This document shows, piece after piece, positions 43,545 through 52,427 of a DNA stretch of 64,000 bases. The DNA lies in the NCBI RefSeq assembly GCF_026168555.1, contig NZ_CP092471.1:2738501-2802500 (forward strand), written 5' to 3'. Source of the DNA: Qipengyuania spongiae. Its GTDB lineage: Bacteria > Pseudomonadota > Alphaproteobacteria > Sphingomonadales > Sphingomonadaceae. A program made the position numbers and the translations under genes. The notes below the pieces were generated by a model, which ran no database searches, had not been told where the DNA came from, and saw only the letters and a list, made by a program, of their open reading frames with translations. Position 1 is the first letter of the stretch, and every line of letters begins with the position of its first letter.

Positions 43545-43779
43545 GGTCCTGCTCCCCGAAACGATAGATCGGCGCGCCGGCGCCGGTTCCTGGGCAGACC
43601 TATAGTAAACCACCCGTTAGCAAAAGATTGCCGACCGGCCCGTTTGCCGCGCAGGCGTCGATTTGGTTCCGCCGTTTAACTCAAAATTAGGGGTAGTCTG
43701 CGAATTCCCTCTCCAGAACCGCTCCATGACGGGGCGATCGGTTACGAGCTCAAGGGCGTTTCAGCAGGGGGACAAGGCC

Positions 43780-44496
43780 GTGCGAGTACTGGCTTTGGCA
43801 TCGCAAAAAGGCGGATCGGGCAAGACGACCCTTTCCGGACATCTCGCCGTTCAGGCACAGCGCGCCGGGGCCGGGCCGGTCGTGCTGATCGACATCGACC
43901 CGCAAGGCTCGCTCGCCGACTGGTGGAACGAGCGCGAGGCCGAATATCCCGCCTTCGCCCAGACCACCGTGTCCCGCCTCGCCAGCGACCTGCAGGTCCT
44001 GCGCCAGCAGGGCTTCAAGCTGGCCGTCATCGACACCCCGCCCGCGATCACCATGGCGATCCAGTCGGTGATCGGTGTGGCCGAACTGATCGTGGTACCC
44101 ACCCGCCCCAGCCCGCACGATCTGCGCGCCGTGGGGGCGACGGTCGACCTGTGCGAACGCGCCGGCAAGCCGCTGGTCTTCGTCGTCAACGCCGCCACGC
44201 CCAAGGCCCGCATCACCTCGGAAGCGGCCGTGGCGCTGAGCCAGCACGGCACTGTCGCTCCGATCACGCTCCACCACCGCACCGATTTCGCCGCCTCGAT
44301 GATCGACGGTCGGACGGTGATGGAGGTCGACCCCGATAGCCGCAGCGCGGCCGAGGTCGCCGCCTTGTGGAAATACATGTCGGACCGGCTGGAAAAGAAC
44401 TTCCGTCGCACGATCTTTGCCGCGCCGAATTCGCAGGCGGCGATGGTCGGCATGCATCGTCCCGCGGGCGGCTTCGGCCGCCGCGTGGCCCAGTAA
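43780..44496 (+). CDS. ParA family ATPase (orphan)
   Basis: This deviant-Walker ATPase has 238 aa from a GTG at 43780 with AGGGGGAC upstream. A start at 43726 is possible. Motifs are the P-loop LASQKGGSGKTTLSGHLA (deviant Walker A with the signature Lys), Walker A' VVLIDIDPQGSLADWW and Walker B LAVIDTPPAI. No parB or parS-like repeat is adjacent. Instead a ribbon-helix-helix-type protein and a SPOR lipoprotein follow, so the ATPase may position a complex at the division site or pole rather than segregate DNA. The C-terminus is basic and Gly-rich (MHRPAGGFGRRVAQ). Confidence 0.88.
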   Translation: MRVLALASQKGGSGKTTLSGHLAVQAQRAGAGPVVLIDIDPQGSLADWWNEREAEYPAFAQTTVSRLASDLQVLRQQGFKLAVIDTPPAITMAIQSVIGVAELIVVPTRPSPHDLRAVGATVDLCERAGKPLVFVVNAATPKARITSEAAVALSQHGTVAPITLHHRTDFAASMIDGRTVMEVDPDSRSAAEVAALWKYMSDRLEKNFRRTIFAAPNSQAAMVGMHRPAGGFGRRVAQ

Positions 44497-44525
44497 CCCA
44501 AGAGAGGCTTCGGGAGACCGCGGAC

Positions 44526-45026
44526 ATGAGCGAGACCAGCTTCGCTTCCCTTTCCTCGACGCTGCTCGCCCGCAAGGGCGGCGCGAAGCCGGCCATGCGC
44601 CCGCAGAACATCATGGGTCCGATCGACGGGAAGGACGCCGCCGCCAGCCTTGAGGATCTCGGCTGGGACGACATGGGCGACGAGATTGCGGATCAAGACC
44701 GGACCAAGGGCGATCTGGTCGTGCTGAAGCGCGAAACCGACGCTCCCGGTCCGGTGATCAGTCCGGTGCGCGAGACGATCGATCGCATCGCGCAAAAACT
44801 CGAATCGACTTCCCGGACCATCGCCAGACCAACTGCGAAATCCAGCCAGCGCCCGCGCCGCGCAGCCTTCACTCTGCGGCTCGATCCGGAACGCCATCTC
44901 AGGCTTCGGCTCGCCAGCACCGTGCAGGGCAAAAGCGCGCAGGTTTTGATGACCCAGGCGCTCGACGCAATGCTCGCCGGAATGCCCGAAATCGACCAAC
45001 TCGCCGCGCAGGTTTCGCGCGACTGA
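44526..45026 (+). CDS. Ribbon-helix-helix-like partner of ParA, unknown function
   Basis: This 166-aa protein begins MSETSFASLSSTLLARKGGA. The N-terminal 100 residues are polar and probably flexible, and a short acidic patch (SLEDLGWDDMGDEIAD) may be a docking motif. The C-terminal 60 residues (RRAAFTLRLDPERHLRLRLA, then GKSAQVLMTQALDAML) have the strand-helix-helix pattern of MetJ/Arc DNA-binding proteins. It lies 29 bases after parA and one base before the next gene's possible start. A DNA-binding adaptor for the ParA protein is inferred, not shown. Confidence 0.65.
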   Translation: MSETSFASLSSTLLARKGGAKPAMRPQNIMGPIDGKDAAASLEDLGWDDMGDEIADQDRTKGDLVVLKRETDAPGPVISPVRETIDRIAQKLESTSRTIARPTAKSSQRPRRAAFTLRLDPERHLRLRLASTVQGKSAQVLMTQALDAMLAGMPEIDQLAAQVSRD

Positions 45027-45063
45027 CATGAACGCACCGCCTGCACCGATGGGAGAAGGCCAG

Positions 45064-46401
45064 ATGAGCTCCAACAAGAACAACAAGCGCTTCGTGAGCC
45101 TGGCGCTCGGCACCGCACTGACCACGCTCGCTTTGGCCGGATGCAGCGCCAAGGTCGCGCCGCCCGCCTCAGCATCGGCCGCCGCGGCCCAGACAGCTAT
45201 CGCGAAGGGCAAGACCTCGGCAGCCGTCGAATTCGCCGAAGCCGCCGTTCTGGCATCGCCCCGCGACGCGGCAGGCCGCGCGCTGCTCGGCGCAACCTAC
45301 GTCAGGGCCGGGCGCTTCCTGTCCGCTGCAACGACGCTGGGTGAAGCTATCGAACTGGGTGACACCTCGCCGCGCACGATCATCACCTACGCACTCGCTC
45401 AGATCGCCGCAGGCCAGCCGAACGAGGCGCTGGTGACGCTCGACCGCTGGGAAGCCGCGCTCGACCCGGCCGATCTCGGTCTCGCGGTCGCGCTGGCAGG
45501 ACGTCCGCAGCAGGGCGTCCACGTGCTCGGCAACGCACTGCGCGACGGGCACAATACCGTGAAGGTCCGCCAGAACCTCGCCTATGCCTTCGCCCTGATG
45601 GGCGACTGGCAGTCCGCTCGGCTGATGGCAGCGCAGGACGTTCCCGCCGACGAGGTCGGGGACCGTCTCGGCCATTGGGCGCAGATGGCTCTGCCGGAAA
45701 TGTTCCAGCAGCGGGTCGCCGATCTCCTCGGCACCACGATTGCCGCCGATCCGGGCCAGCCGATGCAGCTCGCGCTCGCCAACCATCCGAGCCACGGCAT
45801 GATGGTTGCCGAGGCGGCCGAAATTGCGGAAGATGCGCCCGCGCTCGTGGCGGCCGCCGAACTACCGGCGGTCGAAGCGGACGAGCCTTCCCTCGCACAG
45901 GCTGTGGTGCCCGCAGTGGAAGCCGAGGCCTATCGCAACGGCCCGGCGGTCGTCCGCTTCGTTCCCCGGGAGTTCGTCCAGTCCGTGCCGGCCGCGCGCA
46001 GCGAAACGCGCCAAGCCATGGCGCAGCGTCCCGCAACACAACCACAGCCCCAGCGCGCCGCAACCGCGACGCCGCGCCCGAGCGACGCGTCCGGTTTCGC
46101 AATGAAGCCCGGTGACTACCGCGTCCAGCTCGGTTCCTACTTCTCGATGTCGGATGCGCAGGCGGCGTGGAAGCTCTTCACCAAGCGTCACCCCGAGCTC
46201 GAAGGAGCCGAGAAGATCATCACCAAGGCGAACGTGAAGGGCAAGATGTACTACCGTGTCGCCGCGGGCGGTTTCGCGCAAAGCTCGGCCCAGCATATGT
46301 GTTCGATGGTCAAGCAGGGCGGCGGCGGTTGCCTCGCCTATGCCGCGAACAGGCCGCTGCCCGGCACGATCGAGACCGACACGCGGGTCGCGCGCCGCTG
46401 A
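45064..46401 (+). CDS. TPR and SPOR-domain lipoprotein
   Basis: This is a predicted lipoprotein of 445 aa. ATG at 45064 is chosen for its GGAGAAGG site. An in-frame ATG at 45028 is one base after the preceding stop. The lipobox is LALAGC. TPR-like helices cover about residues 35-190 (AAVEFAEAAVLASPRDAAGR, VKVRQNLAYAFALMGDW). After a Pro/Gln/Ala linker a SPOR domain begins at GDYRVQLGSYFSMSDAQAAW and ends CSMVKQGGGGCLAYAAN. It is the third gene of the ParA cluster. Septal peptidoglycan binding is inferred from SPOR. Confidence 0.85.
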   Translation: MSSNKNNKRFVSLALGTALTTLALAGCSAKVAPPASASAAAAQTAIAKGKTSAAVEFAEAAVLASPRDAAGRALLGATYVRAGRFLSAATTLGEAIELGDTSPRTIITYALAQIAAGQPNEALVTLDRWEAALDPADLGLAVALAGRPQQGVHVLGNALRDGHNTVKVRQNLAYAFALMGDWQSARLMAAQDVPADEVGDRLGHWAQMALPEMFQQRVADLLGTTIAADPGQPMQLALANHPSHGMMVAEAAEIAEDAPALVAAAELPAVEADEPSLAQAVVPAVEAEAYRNGPAVVRFVPREFVQSVPAARSETRQAMAQRPATQPQPQRAATATPRPSDASGFAMKPGDYRVQLGSYFSMSDAQAAWKLFTKRHPELEGAEKIITKANVKGKMYYRVAAGGFAQSSAQHMCSMVKQGGGGCLAYAANRPLPGTIETDTRVARR

Positions 46402-46426
46402 TCGTCTCAATCGTCGGAATCGATAG

Positions 46427-46452
46427 GACCCCTTCCCTCACCGGGAGGGGTC
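46427..46452. terminator. Hairpin between SPOR lipoprotein gene and pyrC'
   Basis: GACCCCTTCCC pairs with GGGAGGGGTC (one bulged T) between two convergent genes. The T-run is weak (TCGTCTT). Confidence 0.6.
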
Positions 46453-46464
46453 TCGTCTTGGCGG

Positions 46465-47694
46465 TCAAAGCCCGACCGGCACGCCCCCCTTGTAAAGCGC
46501 GGTGACGCGCCCCTGCGTCGGCTGACCGTCGAACGGCGTATTGCCGGCCGTCGCGGCCATCATGCGGCTGTCGATCACCCATGGCTTCTCCGGGTCGACC
46601 AGGGCGATATCGCCCTCGTAGCCGGACAGAAGCGCCCCCGCCCGCACGCCCAGCAATCGTGCGGGCGCACCCGCAAGCAGGGAGAACGCTCGCGCAATGT
46701 TGATCACGCCGTCGCGCACCAGCGTCAGCGTCATGGCGAGCAGCGATTCCGCCCCTGCCATGCCAGGTGCCGCATCGGCGAAGGGCAGGCGCTTGTCTTC
46801 CGGGCCACGCGGATCATGGCCCGAGGCGATCACGTCGATTGTCCCGTCTCCGATCGCCTCGATCACCGCCTGCCGATCCTCTTCCGAGCGCAGAGGCGGC
46901 GACAGGCGCATGAAACTGCGAAACTCCGCCGTCGCAAGGTCGGACAGCATAAAATGCGCCGGAGTAACGCCCGCCGTCACAGCGACGCCGCGCAGCTTGG
47001 CCTGGCGGATCAGATCGAGCCCGCCTTGCGTGGTCACCTGCCGGAAATGGATGCGTGCGCCCGCCAGCTCGGCCAGCGCGAGGTCGCGCGAAATGGCGAG
47101 CGCTTCGGCCTCCACCGGCGCTCCCGCCAGACCGAGCCGCGTGGCCATCTCACCCGCCGTCGCCACCGCGCCGCGCACAAGGCCGGCGTCTTCGGCATGG
47201 GCAATCACTACCATGTCGAGCATCGCGGCATATTGAAGCAGACGCAGCATCGTGCCGCTGTCACCGATCCAACTGCGGCCGGTCGCCACGGCGCGGGCGC
47301 CTGCCTCGCGCATCAGAGCGATCTCCGCCAGAGCGTCGCCCTCCAGTCCGCGCGTCGCCGCTGCCAAGGGATGAACCCAAAGATCGGGCTTGCCGCTCTT
47401 GGCGATATAGGCGACCCGGCTCGGCAGATCGAGCGGCGGCGACTGATCGGGCATCAGCGCGGCGCGCGTGATCCCACCAAAACGAAAGGCCGGCTTGTCG
47501 ATCTTGAACACGCCGAGATCGACGAGACCCGGCGCCACCAGCCTACCGCGCACATCCACGATGTCGTCGCCCTTGCGTGGCTCGGCATCGACCGACGCAA
47601 TCCGCCCGTCCTCGAGCCGCAGCACGCCCTCGCGCACACCGTCGGGCAGGACCAGCCGCCCGTCGGTGATCGCGATGGGGCGCACCTGCTTCAT
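46465..47694 (-). CDS. Dihydroorotase-like protein PyrC', probably inactive
   Basis: This is a homologue of dihydroorotase that in several bacteria serves as a structural partner of aspartate carbamoyltransferase. ATG at 47694 overlaps the pyrB stop (ATGA) and gives 409 aa. The position after [16 protein letters not shown], where active enzymes have the metal-binding HxH, reads GVFKID, so two zinc ligands are missing. Later residues such as VIAHAED and [13 protein letters not shown] resemble the family. A separate active pyrC is expected elsewhere in the genome. Coupling to pyrB supports a role as a complex partner. Confidence 0.85.
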   Translation of the reverse strand: MKQVRPIAITDGRLVLPDGVREGVLRLEDGRIASVDAEPRKGDDIVDVRGRLVAPGLVDLGVFKIDKPAFRFGGITRAALMPDQSPPLDLPSRVAYIAKSGKPDLWVHPLAAATRGLEGDALAEIALMREAGARAVATGRSWIGDSGTMLRLLQYAAMLDMVVIAHAEDAGLVRGAVATAGEMATRLGLAGAPVEAEALAISRDLALAELAGARIHFRQVTTQGGLDLIRQAKLRGVAVTAGVTPAHFMLSDLATAEFRSFMRLSPPLRSEEDRQAVIEAIGDGTIDVIASGHDPRGPEDKRLPFADAAPGMAGAESLLAMTLTLVRDGVINIARAFSLLAGAPARLLGVRAGALLSGYEGDIALVDPEKPWVIDSRMMAATAGNTPFDGQPTQGRVTALYKGGVPVGL

Positions 47695-48710
47695 TCCGCC
47701 CATCCCTCAACACCGCGCGCGCCGCGGGTCAGCACGTCGAGACAGGCCATGCGAATCGCGACGCCCATCTCGACCTGCCGGGTGATGATCGAGCGGTCGA
47801 TCATGTCGGCAACGTCGCTGTCGATCTCGACGCCGCGGTTCATCGGACCTGGATGCATGACCAGCGCATCGGGTGCGGCATTGTCGAGCCGCTCCCGCGT
47901 CAGCCCGTACAGATGGTGATATTCCCGTGCGCTGGGAATGAACTGCCCTTCCATCCGCTCGGTCTGGAGCCGCAGCATCATCACCACGTCTGCGCCGCGA
48001 AGCGCTGCGTCGAAATCATGGAACACTTCGGCACCCATCGCTGCGATCCCCACCGGCATCAGCGCCGGCGGCGCACACAGGCGAACGGTCGCGCCGAGCG
48101 CCTGGAGGCAAAGCAGATTGGAGCGCGCGACACGGCTGTGCAGGATGTCGCCGCAGATCGTTACGGTCAGGCCGGTGAAATCATCACTCGGGTCGCCGCG
48201 ATCGGCCAATGCCTCGCGCAGGGCGAGCGCGTCGAGCAGCGCCTGCGTCGGATGTTCGTGGCTGCCGTCCCCGGCATTGAGAACGGGGCAATCGACCTTG
48301 TCGGCGATCAGCTGGGTTGCGCCGCTCGACGCGTGGCGGATCACGATGGCATCGGCGCGCATCGCGTTTAGCGTGATCGCCGTGTCGATCAGGGTCTCCC
48401 CCTTCTTCACGCTCGATTGCGCGGCGTGCATGTTGACGACATCGGCGCCGAGCCGCTTGCCCGCGATCTCGAAACTCAGCAGCGTGCGCGTGGAATTCTC
48501 GAAGAAGGCATTGATGATCGTCAACCCGGCGAGCGCATCGTGATGCTTGTTGCGCCGACGGTTCAGTTCGACCCACTGTTCCGCCTCGTCGAGGAGGAAC
48601 AGGATCTCGTGCCGCTCCAGCCTGCCGATCCCGGTCAGGTCGCGATGCGGGAAGGCCAACCGGCCCGCGGGATAGCGGCCGGAGGCGGTCGAGGCGCGCG
48701 GCGATGTCAC
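47691..48710 (-). CDS. pyrB: Aspartate carbamoyltransferase catalytic subunit
   Basis: PyrB makes N-carbamoyl-L-aspartate, the first committed step of pyrimidine synthesis. The carbamoyl-phosphate loop is [13 protein letters not shown], with [28 protein letters not shown] and [13 protein letters not shown] also present. GTG at 48710 ([10 protein letters not shown]) gives 339 aa. Starts at 48773 and 48761 are open but would add a non-homologous leader. It is coupled to the inactive PyrC' gene downstream. No PyrI-like regulatory subunit is seen. The divergent sppA gene starts about 110 bases away. Confidence 0.95.
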   Translation of the reverse strand: MTSPRASTASGRYPAGRLAFPHRDLTGIGRLERHEILFLLDEAEQWVELNRRRNKHHDALAGLTIINAFFENSTRTLLSFEIAGKRLGADVVNMHAAQSSVKKGETLIDTAITLNAMRADAIVIRHASSGATQLIADKVDCPVLNAGDGSHEHPTQALLDALALREALADRGDPSDDFTGLTVTICGDILHSRVARSNLLCLQALGATVRLCAPPALMPVGIAAMGAEVFHDFDAALRGADVVMMLRLQTERMEGQFIPSAREYHHLYGLTRERLDNAAPDALVMHPGPMNRGVEIDSDVADMIDRSIITRQVEMGVAIRMACLDVLTRGARGVEGWAE

Positions 48711-48817
48711 TTGGGCGGAGGCCCTAGTCGAGCCAAATCGGCCGCTCAAGCACATTTGCATGGCCTCCCGCACCGTAGCGCCCTAGACGGGCGCCAACGG
48801 AAGTAACGGAGGTGGGA

Positions 48818-50689
48818 ATGCGGTTTGCACGTGGCGTCTGGCGTCTGCTGGTGGGCATCAAGGACGGGCTGGTGCTCGTCTTCATGCTGCTCTTCTTCGC
48901 CGCGCTCTTCGCGATCCTGACCGCCCGCCCCTCGCCCGCACAGGTTCGCGAGGGCGCGCTTCTGCTCGCTCTGGACGGTCAAGTGGTCGAGGAGCAATCA
49001 AGCATCGATCCCTTCCAGGCGCTGCTAGCGGCAGAGGCGCCCGTGCGCGAATACCAGGCGCGCGATCTGGTGCGCGCGATCGACGCGGCGGCGACCGACG
49101 ACCGGATCACGGCGGTCGTGCTCGATCTCGACCGTTTCCTCGGCGGCGGGCAGGTCCACTTGCAGACTATTGGCGAGGCGCTCGACCGGGTGCGCGCGGC
49201 GGACAAACCGGTGCTCGCCTTCGCGACCGCCTATTACGACGATTCCCTCCTCCTCGCATCTCATGCGAGCGAGGTCTGGCTGGACCCGCTCGGGGGCGCG
49301 GTGATTGCCGGCCCGGGCGGCCACCGCCCCTATTTCGGCGGCCTGCTCGACCGGCTGAACGTCAATGCCCGCATCTACCGCGTCGGCACCTACAAGAGCG
49401 CTGTCGAACCCTACACCCGCAGTTCGATGTCCGAGGAATCGCGCGAGAACTACACCGCGCTCTATGGCGCGCTGTGGGGCGAGTGGCAGGCGCATGTGAA
49501 GAAGGCGCGGCCCGGCATCGACCTTGCCGCCACCCGCGATCCGGTTGCCGCGGTACAGGCCGCGAACGGCGATCTCGCCACAGCCGCGCGCAATGCCGGT
49601 TTTGTAGACACGCTCGGCAGCCGCTCTGACTTCGATGCTCGGGTGCAGGCACTCGTCGGCGAGGACAGCTGGAGCAGCGAGCCGGGTGCATTCCCTTCGA
49701 CCGGCTACGACGCTTGGCTCGCCGATCTCGGCGAGGCGACGGGCGGCAGCGGCATCGGCGTAGTGACCATCGCGGGCGAGATCGTCGACGGCGATGCCGG
49801 GCCGGGCACCGCCGGCGGCACCCGTATCGCGGACCTGCTCGACGATGCGCTAGACGACGATCTCAAGGCGCTCGTGGTGCGTGTTGATTCCCCCGGCGGA
49901 TCGGTGCTGGCGAGCGAGGAGATCAGCCGCGCGATCCTGCGCCACAAGGCGAAGGGCATACCGGTGGTCGTCTCGATGGCCAATGTCGCGGCCTCGGGCG
50001 GTTACTGGGTCTCGACCCCGGCCGACCGCATCTTCGCCGAGCCCGAGACCATCACCGGCTCGATCGGCATCTTTGCCATTCTTCCCACGTTCGAGCAGCT
50101 GGCGGCGGACTGGGGCGTCGGCTTCGACGGCGTACGCACGACCCCGCTTTCCGGCCAGCCAGACCTCATCGGCGGCCTGACGCCCGAGGTCGACACCATT
50201 CTCCAGGCCTCGATCGAGGACGGATATCGCGATTTCCTCTCCCGCGTATCCGAGGCGCGCAACCTCACAACGGAAGAGGTCGACCGCATCGGTCAGGGCC
50301 GGGTGTGGGACGGCGGCGCGGCGCGGCAAATCGGGCTGGTCGACCAATATGGCGGCCTCGACGAGGCGCTGGCCTGGGCGGCGAACCGGGCCAAGTTGGG
50401 CCAAGGCGACTGGCACCCGGTCTTCCTCGGCACTGAGGACCGCAGCGCCTACGACACGCTGCTTCGGCAGATGCTCCTGCCCGAAGATGCGGACGCACGG
50501 CCCGATGTCACAGCCCTGTTCGCTCGCAAGGAAGAGAACGCAGTCCGTTCGTTGCTCGCGGATGCAGAACGGCTGATGCAGGTGAAGGGGATGCAGGCGC
50601 TCTGCCTGGAATGCCCCGATACCTCACCCTCCGTCTCCCGGCGCAGCGAGAGCTGGCTGGCGATGCTGGCGCGGTTCTTCGCCGGATGA
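48818..50689 (+). CDS. sppA: Signal peptide peptidase SppA, 67 kDa type
   Basis: This membrane-bound S49 serine protease degrades released signal peptides. ATG at 48818 with GGAGG upstream gives 623 aa, the double-domain (67K) form. One N-terminal membrane anchor lies at about residues 15-35 (LVLVFMLLFFAALFAIL). The catalytic Lys is in YRVGTYKSAVEPYTR in the first half and the nucleophilic Ser in ANVAASGGYWVSTPAD in the second. PETITGSIGIFAILPTFEQL also matches. A hairpin follows the gene. Confidence 0.93.
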   Translation: MRFARGVWRLLVGIKDGLVLVFMLLFFAALFAILTARPSPAQVREGALLLALDGQVVEEQSSIDPFQALLAAEAPVREYQARDLVRAIDAAATDDRITAVVLDLDRFLGGGQVHLQTIGEALDRVRAADKPVLAFATAYYDDSLLLASHASEVWLDPLGGAVIAGPGGHRPYFGGLLDRLNVNARIYRVGTYKSAVEPYTRSSMSEESRENYTALYGALWGEWQAHVKKARPGIDLAATRDPVAAVQAANGDLATAARNAGFVDTLGSRSDFDARVQALVGEDSWSSEPGAFPSTGYDAWLADLGEATGGSGIGVVTIAGEIVDGDAGPGTAGGTRIADLLDDALDDDLKALVVRVDSPGGSVLASEEISRAILRHKAKGIPVVVSMANVAASGGYWVSTPADRIFAEPETITGSIGIFAILPTFEQLAADWGVGFDGVRTTPLSGQPDLIGGLTPEVDTILQASIEDGYRDFLSRVSEARNLTTEEVDRIGQGRVWDGGAARQIGLVDQYGGLDEALAWAANRAKLGQGDWHPVFLGTEDRSAYDTLLRQMLLPEDADARPDVTALFARKEENAVRSLLADAERLMQVKGMQALCLECPDTSPSVSRRSESWLAMLARFFAG

Positions 50690-50697
50690 ACCATGCA

Positions 50698-50733
50698 GGT
50701 GCGGCGAGGAGAAAATCGATCCTTCGCCGCACC
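50698..50733 (+). terminator. Hairpin after sppA
   Basis: GGTGCGGCGA (50698-50707) pairs perfectly with TCGCCGCACC (50724-50733). No T-run follows, so termination efficiency is uncertain. Confidence 0.5.
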
Positions 50734-50811
50734 AACCCATTGCCATCACGCGATTGGCGGCGTATTGGCGCGCCCCTGCCCCGATGTCGACCACCCGGTC
50801 CATCGGCGAGC

Positions 50812-50886
50812 GGGCGCGTAGCTCAGTGGTAGAGCACACCCTTCACACGGGTGGGGTCGCAAGTTCAATCCTTGCCGCGCCCACCA
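50812..50886 (+). tRNA. tRNA-Val (anticodon CAC)
   Basis: The 75-nt tRNA has an encoded CCA. Acceptor GGGCGCG pairs with CGCGCCC. The anticodon arm is CACCC-TTCACAC-GGGTG, giving anticodon CAC. The T arm is GCAAG-TTCAATC-CTTGC. All stems are intact. Confidence 0.95.
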
Positions 50887-50955
50887 TTCTCTTCGGAAGA
50901 CATTCGCAGCGGCCAGTTTTCGGCTGACGCACAGTCTCGCCATGCAAGGGGCTGC

Positions 50956-51029
50956 TGGAGCGGGTGAAGGGAATCGAACCCTCGTCGTCAGCTTGGGAAG
51001 CTGCTGCTCTACCATTGAGCTACACCCGC
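50956..51029 (-). tRNA. tRNA-Gly (anticodon CCC)
   Basis: The 74-nt tRNA has an encoded CCA. Acceptor GCGGGTG pairs with CACCCGC. The anticodon loop TTCCCAA gives anticodon CCC, and the T arm is GAGGG-TTCGATT-CCCTT. The base pair closing the anticodon stem is a G-A mismatch. It is convergent with tRNA-Val across 69 bases. Confidence 0.93.
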
Positions 51030-51142
51030 TTGGTGCAGGTCCGCCGATGCATCGGGACAATGCGCCGGTCAACATGGTTTTTCGCGCGCGGCTTCGCTAG
51101 GCCGCGGGCGAAGGGAACTGCGGGAATGGGAGAGGCAGGCAC

Positions 51143-52357
51143 GTGATCAGCAACGACAGGATCATTCTCGGCCTTCTGGCCGCCCTTCTGGCCTTCGTGT
51201 TCGCGACACGCGACCGGCCGGCGTGGCAGCGTTTATACGTCTTCGTGCCGATCATCCTGGTCTGCTATCTGGTACCCAGCCTGATGACGACCTTCGGCCT
51301 GATCGACGTCTCCGAGAGCAGGTTGTGGGACATCTCCAGGGATTACTTCCTGCCCGCCGCGCTGTTCCTGATGACGCTCTCGATCGACATCAAGGGTATT
51401 CTCGGCCTCGGCAGCAAGGCGATCGTGATGTTCCTCACCGCGACGCTCGGCATCGTGCTGGGCGGGCCGCTCGCGCTGTGGATCGTGGCGCAGTTCGAAC
51501 CCTCGATCATTGGCAGCGGCGACACCGCCGCTTGGCGCGGCCTTGCGACGCTGGCGGGAAGCTGGATCGGCGGCGGCGCGAACCAGACGGCGATGCTCGA
51601 GGTCTATGGCTATCCGCTCGAGAATTTCGCCGCCCTGCTCGCGGTCGACATCATCGTCGCCGAGATCTGGATGATCTTCCTCCTCTATGGTGCGGGCGCG
51701 CACGAGCGGGTCGATCGCTGGCTCGGCGCCGACAGTTCCTCGATCGCCCGGTTGCGTGACAGCATGGCCGCCTACTCCGCGAAGATCGAACGGGTGGCGA
51801 GTGCGAACGATTACGTCCTGCTGTTCGGCGTCGCTTTCGCGGTGGTCGGGCTGTCGCATTTCCTCGGCGGGCTGCTCGGCGGGGTCTTCGCCGACCTTCA
51901 GGGCGAGGACGCCACGCTCGCGAGCGAGTTCTTCTGGGTCGTCGTGATCGCCACGACCGCGGGCCTGCTGACCAGCTTCACCCGTGCCCGCGAGCTTGAA
52001 GGGATCGGCGCGAGCAAGTTCGGCGTGCTCTTCATCTTCCTGCTGGTGGCAGTGATCGGCACGCGGATGGACGTGACCAAGATCATGGACGCACCCGCCT
52101 TCATGGCGATCGGCGCGATCTGGATGGCGTTCCACATCGTCCTGCTCCTGGTCGTCGCCAAGATCATCAAGGCGCCGTTCTTCTTCGTGGCGGTCGGGAG
52201 CAAGGCCAATGTCGGCGGCGCGGCTTCGGCCCCGGTGGTGGCGGCCGCCTTCCACCCCGCGCTGGCGCCGGTCGGCGTGCTGCTGGCCGTGCTCGGCTAC
52301 GCGCTGGGCACCTACGGCGCCATCCTTTGCGCCCAGATGATGGCCGGTGTGAGCTAG
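51143..52357 (+). CDS. DUF819 family membrane protein (YjcL-like)
   Basis: This polytopic inner-membrane protein has 404 aa from a GTG start. About ten membrane segments are present. The family-typical glycine-rich re-entrant-like stretches are LATLAGSWIGGGANQTAML and FFVAVGSKANVGGAASAPVV, which look like internal repeats of a transporter (both contain an S-x-GG/N-x-GGAA pattern). The substrate is unknown. It precedes mmsA by 70 bases on the same strand, but no functional link is evident. Confidence 0.85.
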   Translation: MISNDRIILGLLAALLAFVFATRDRPAWQRLYVFVPIILVCYLVPSLMTTFGLIDVSESRLWDISRDYFLPAALFLMTLSIDIKGILGLGSKAIVMFLTATLGIVLGGPLALWIVAQFEPSIIGSGDTAAWRGLATLAGSWIGGGANQTAMLEVYGYPLENFAALLAVDIIVAEIWMIFLLYGAGAHERVDRWLGADSSSIARLRDSMAAYSAKIERVASANDYVLLFGVAFAVVGLSHFLGGLLGGVFADLQGEDATLASEFFWVVVIATTAGLLTSFTRARELEGIGASKFGVLFIFLLVAVIGTRMDVTKIMDAPAFMAIGAIWMAFHIVLLLVVAKIIKAPFFFVAVGSKANVGGAASAPVVAAAFHPALAPVGVLLAVLGYALGTYGAILCAQMMAGVS

Positions 52358-52427
52358 CTCGACGAAGCGCGCATTGATTTTGGACCCTGCCGGCGCCTAG
52401 GGCGTTGGCAGAGCAGAAAGGTATTTC

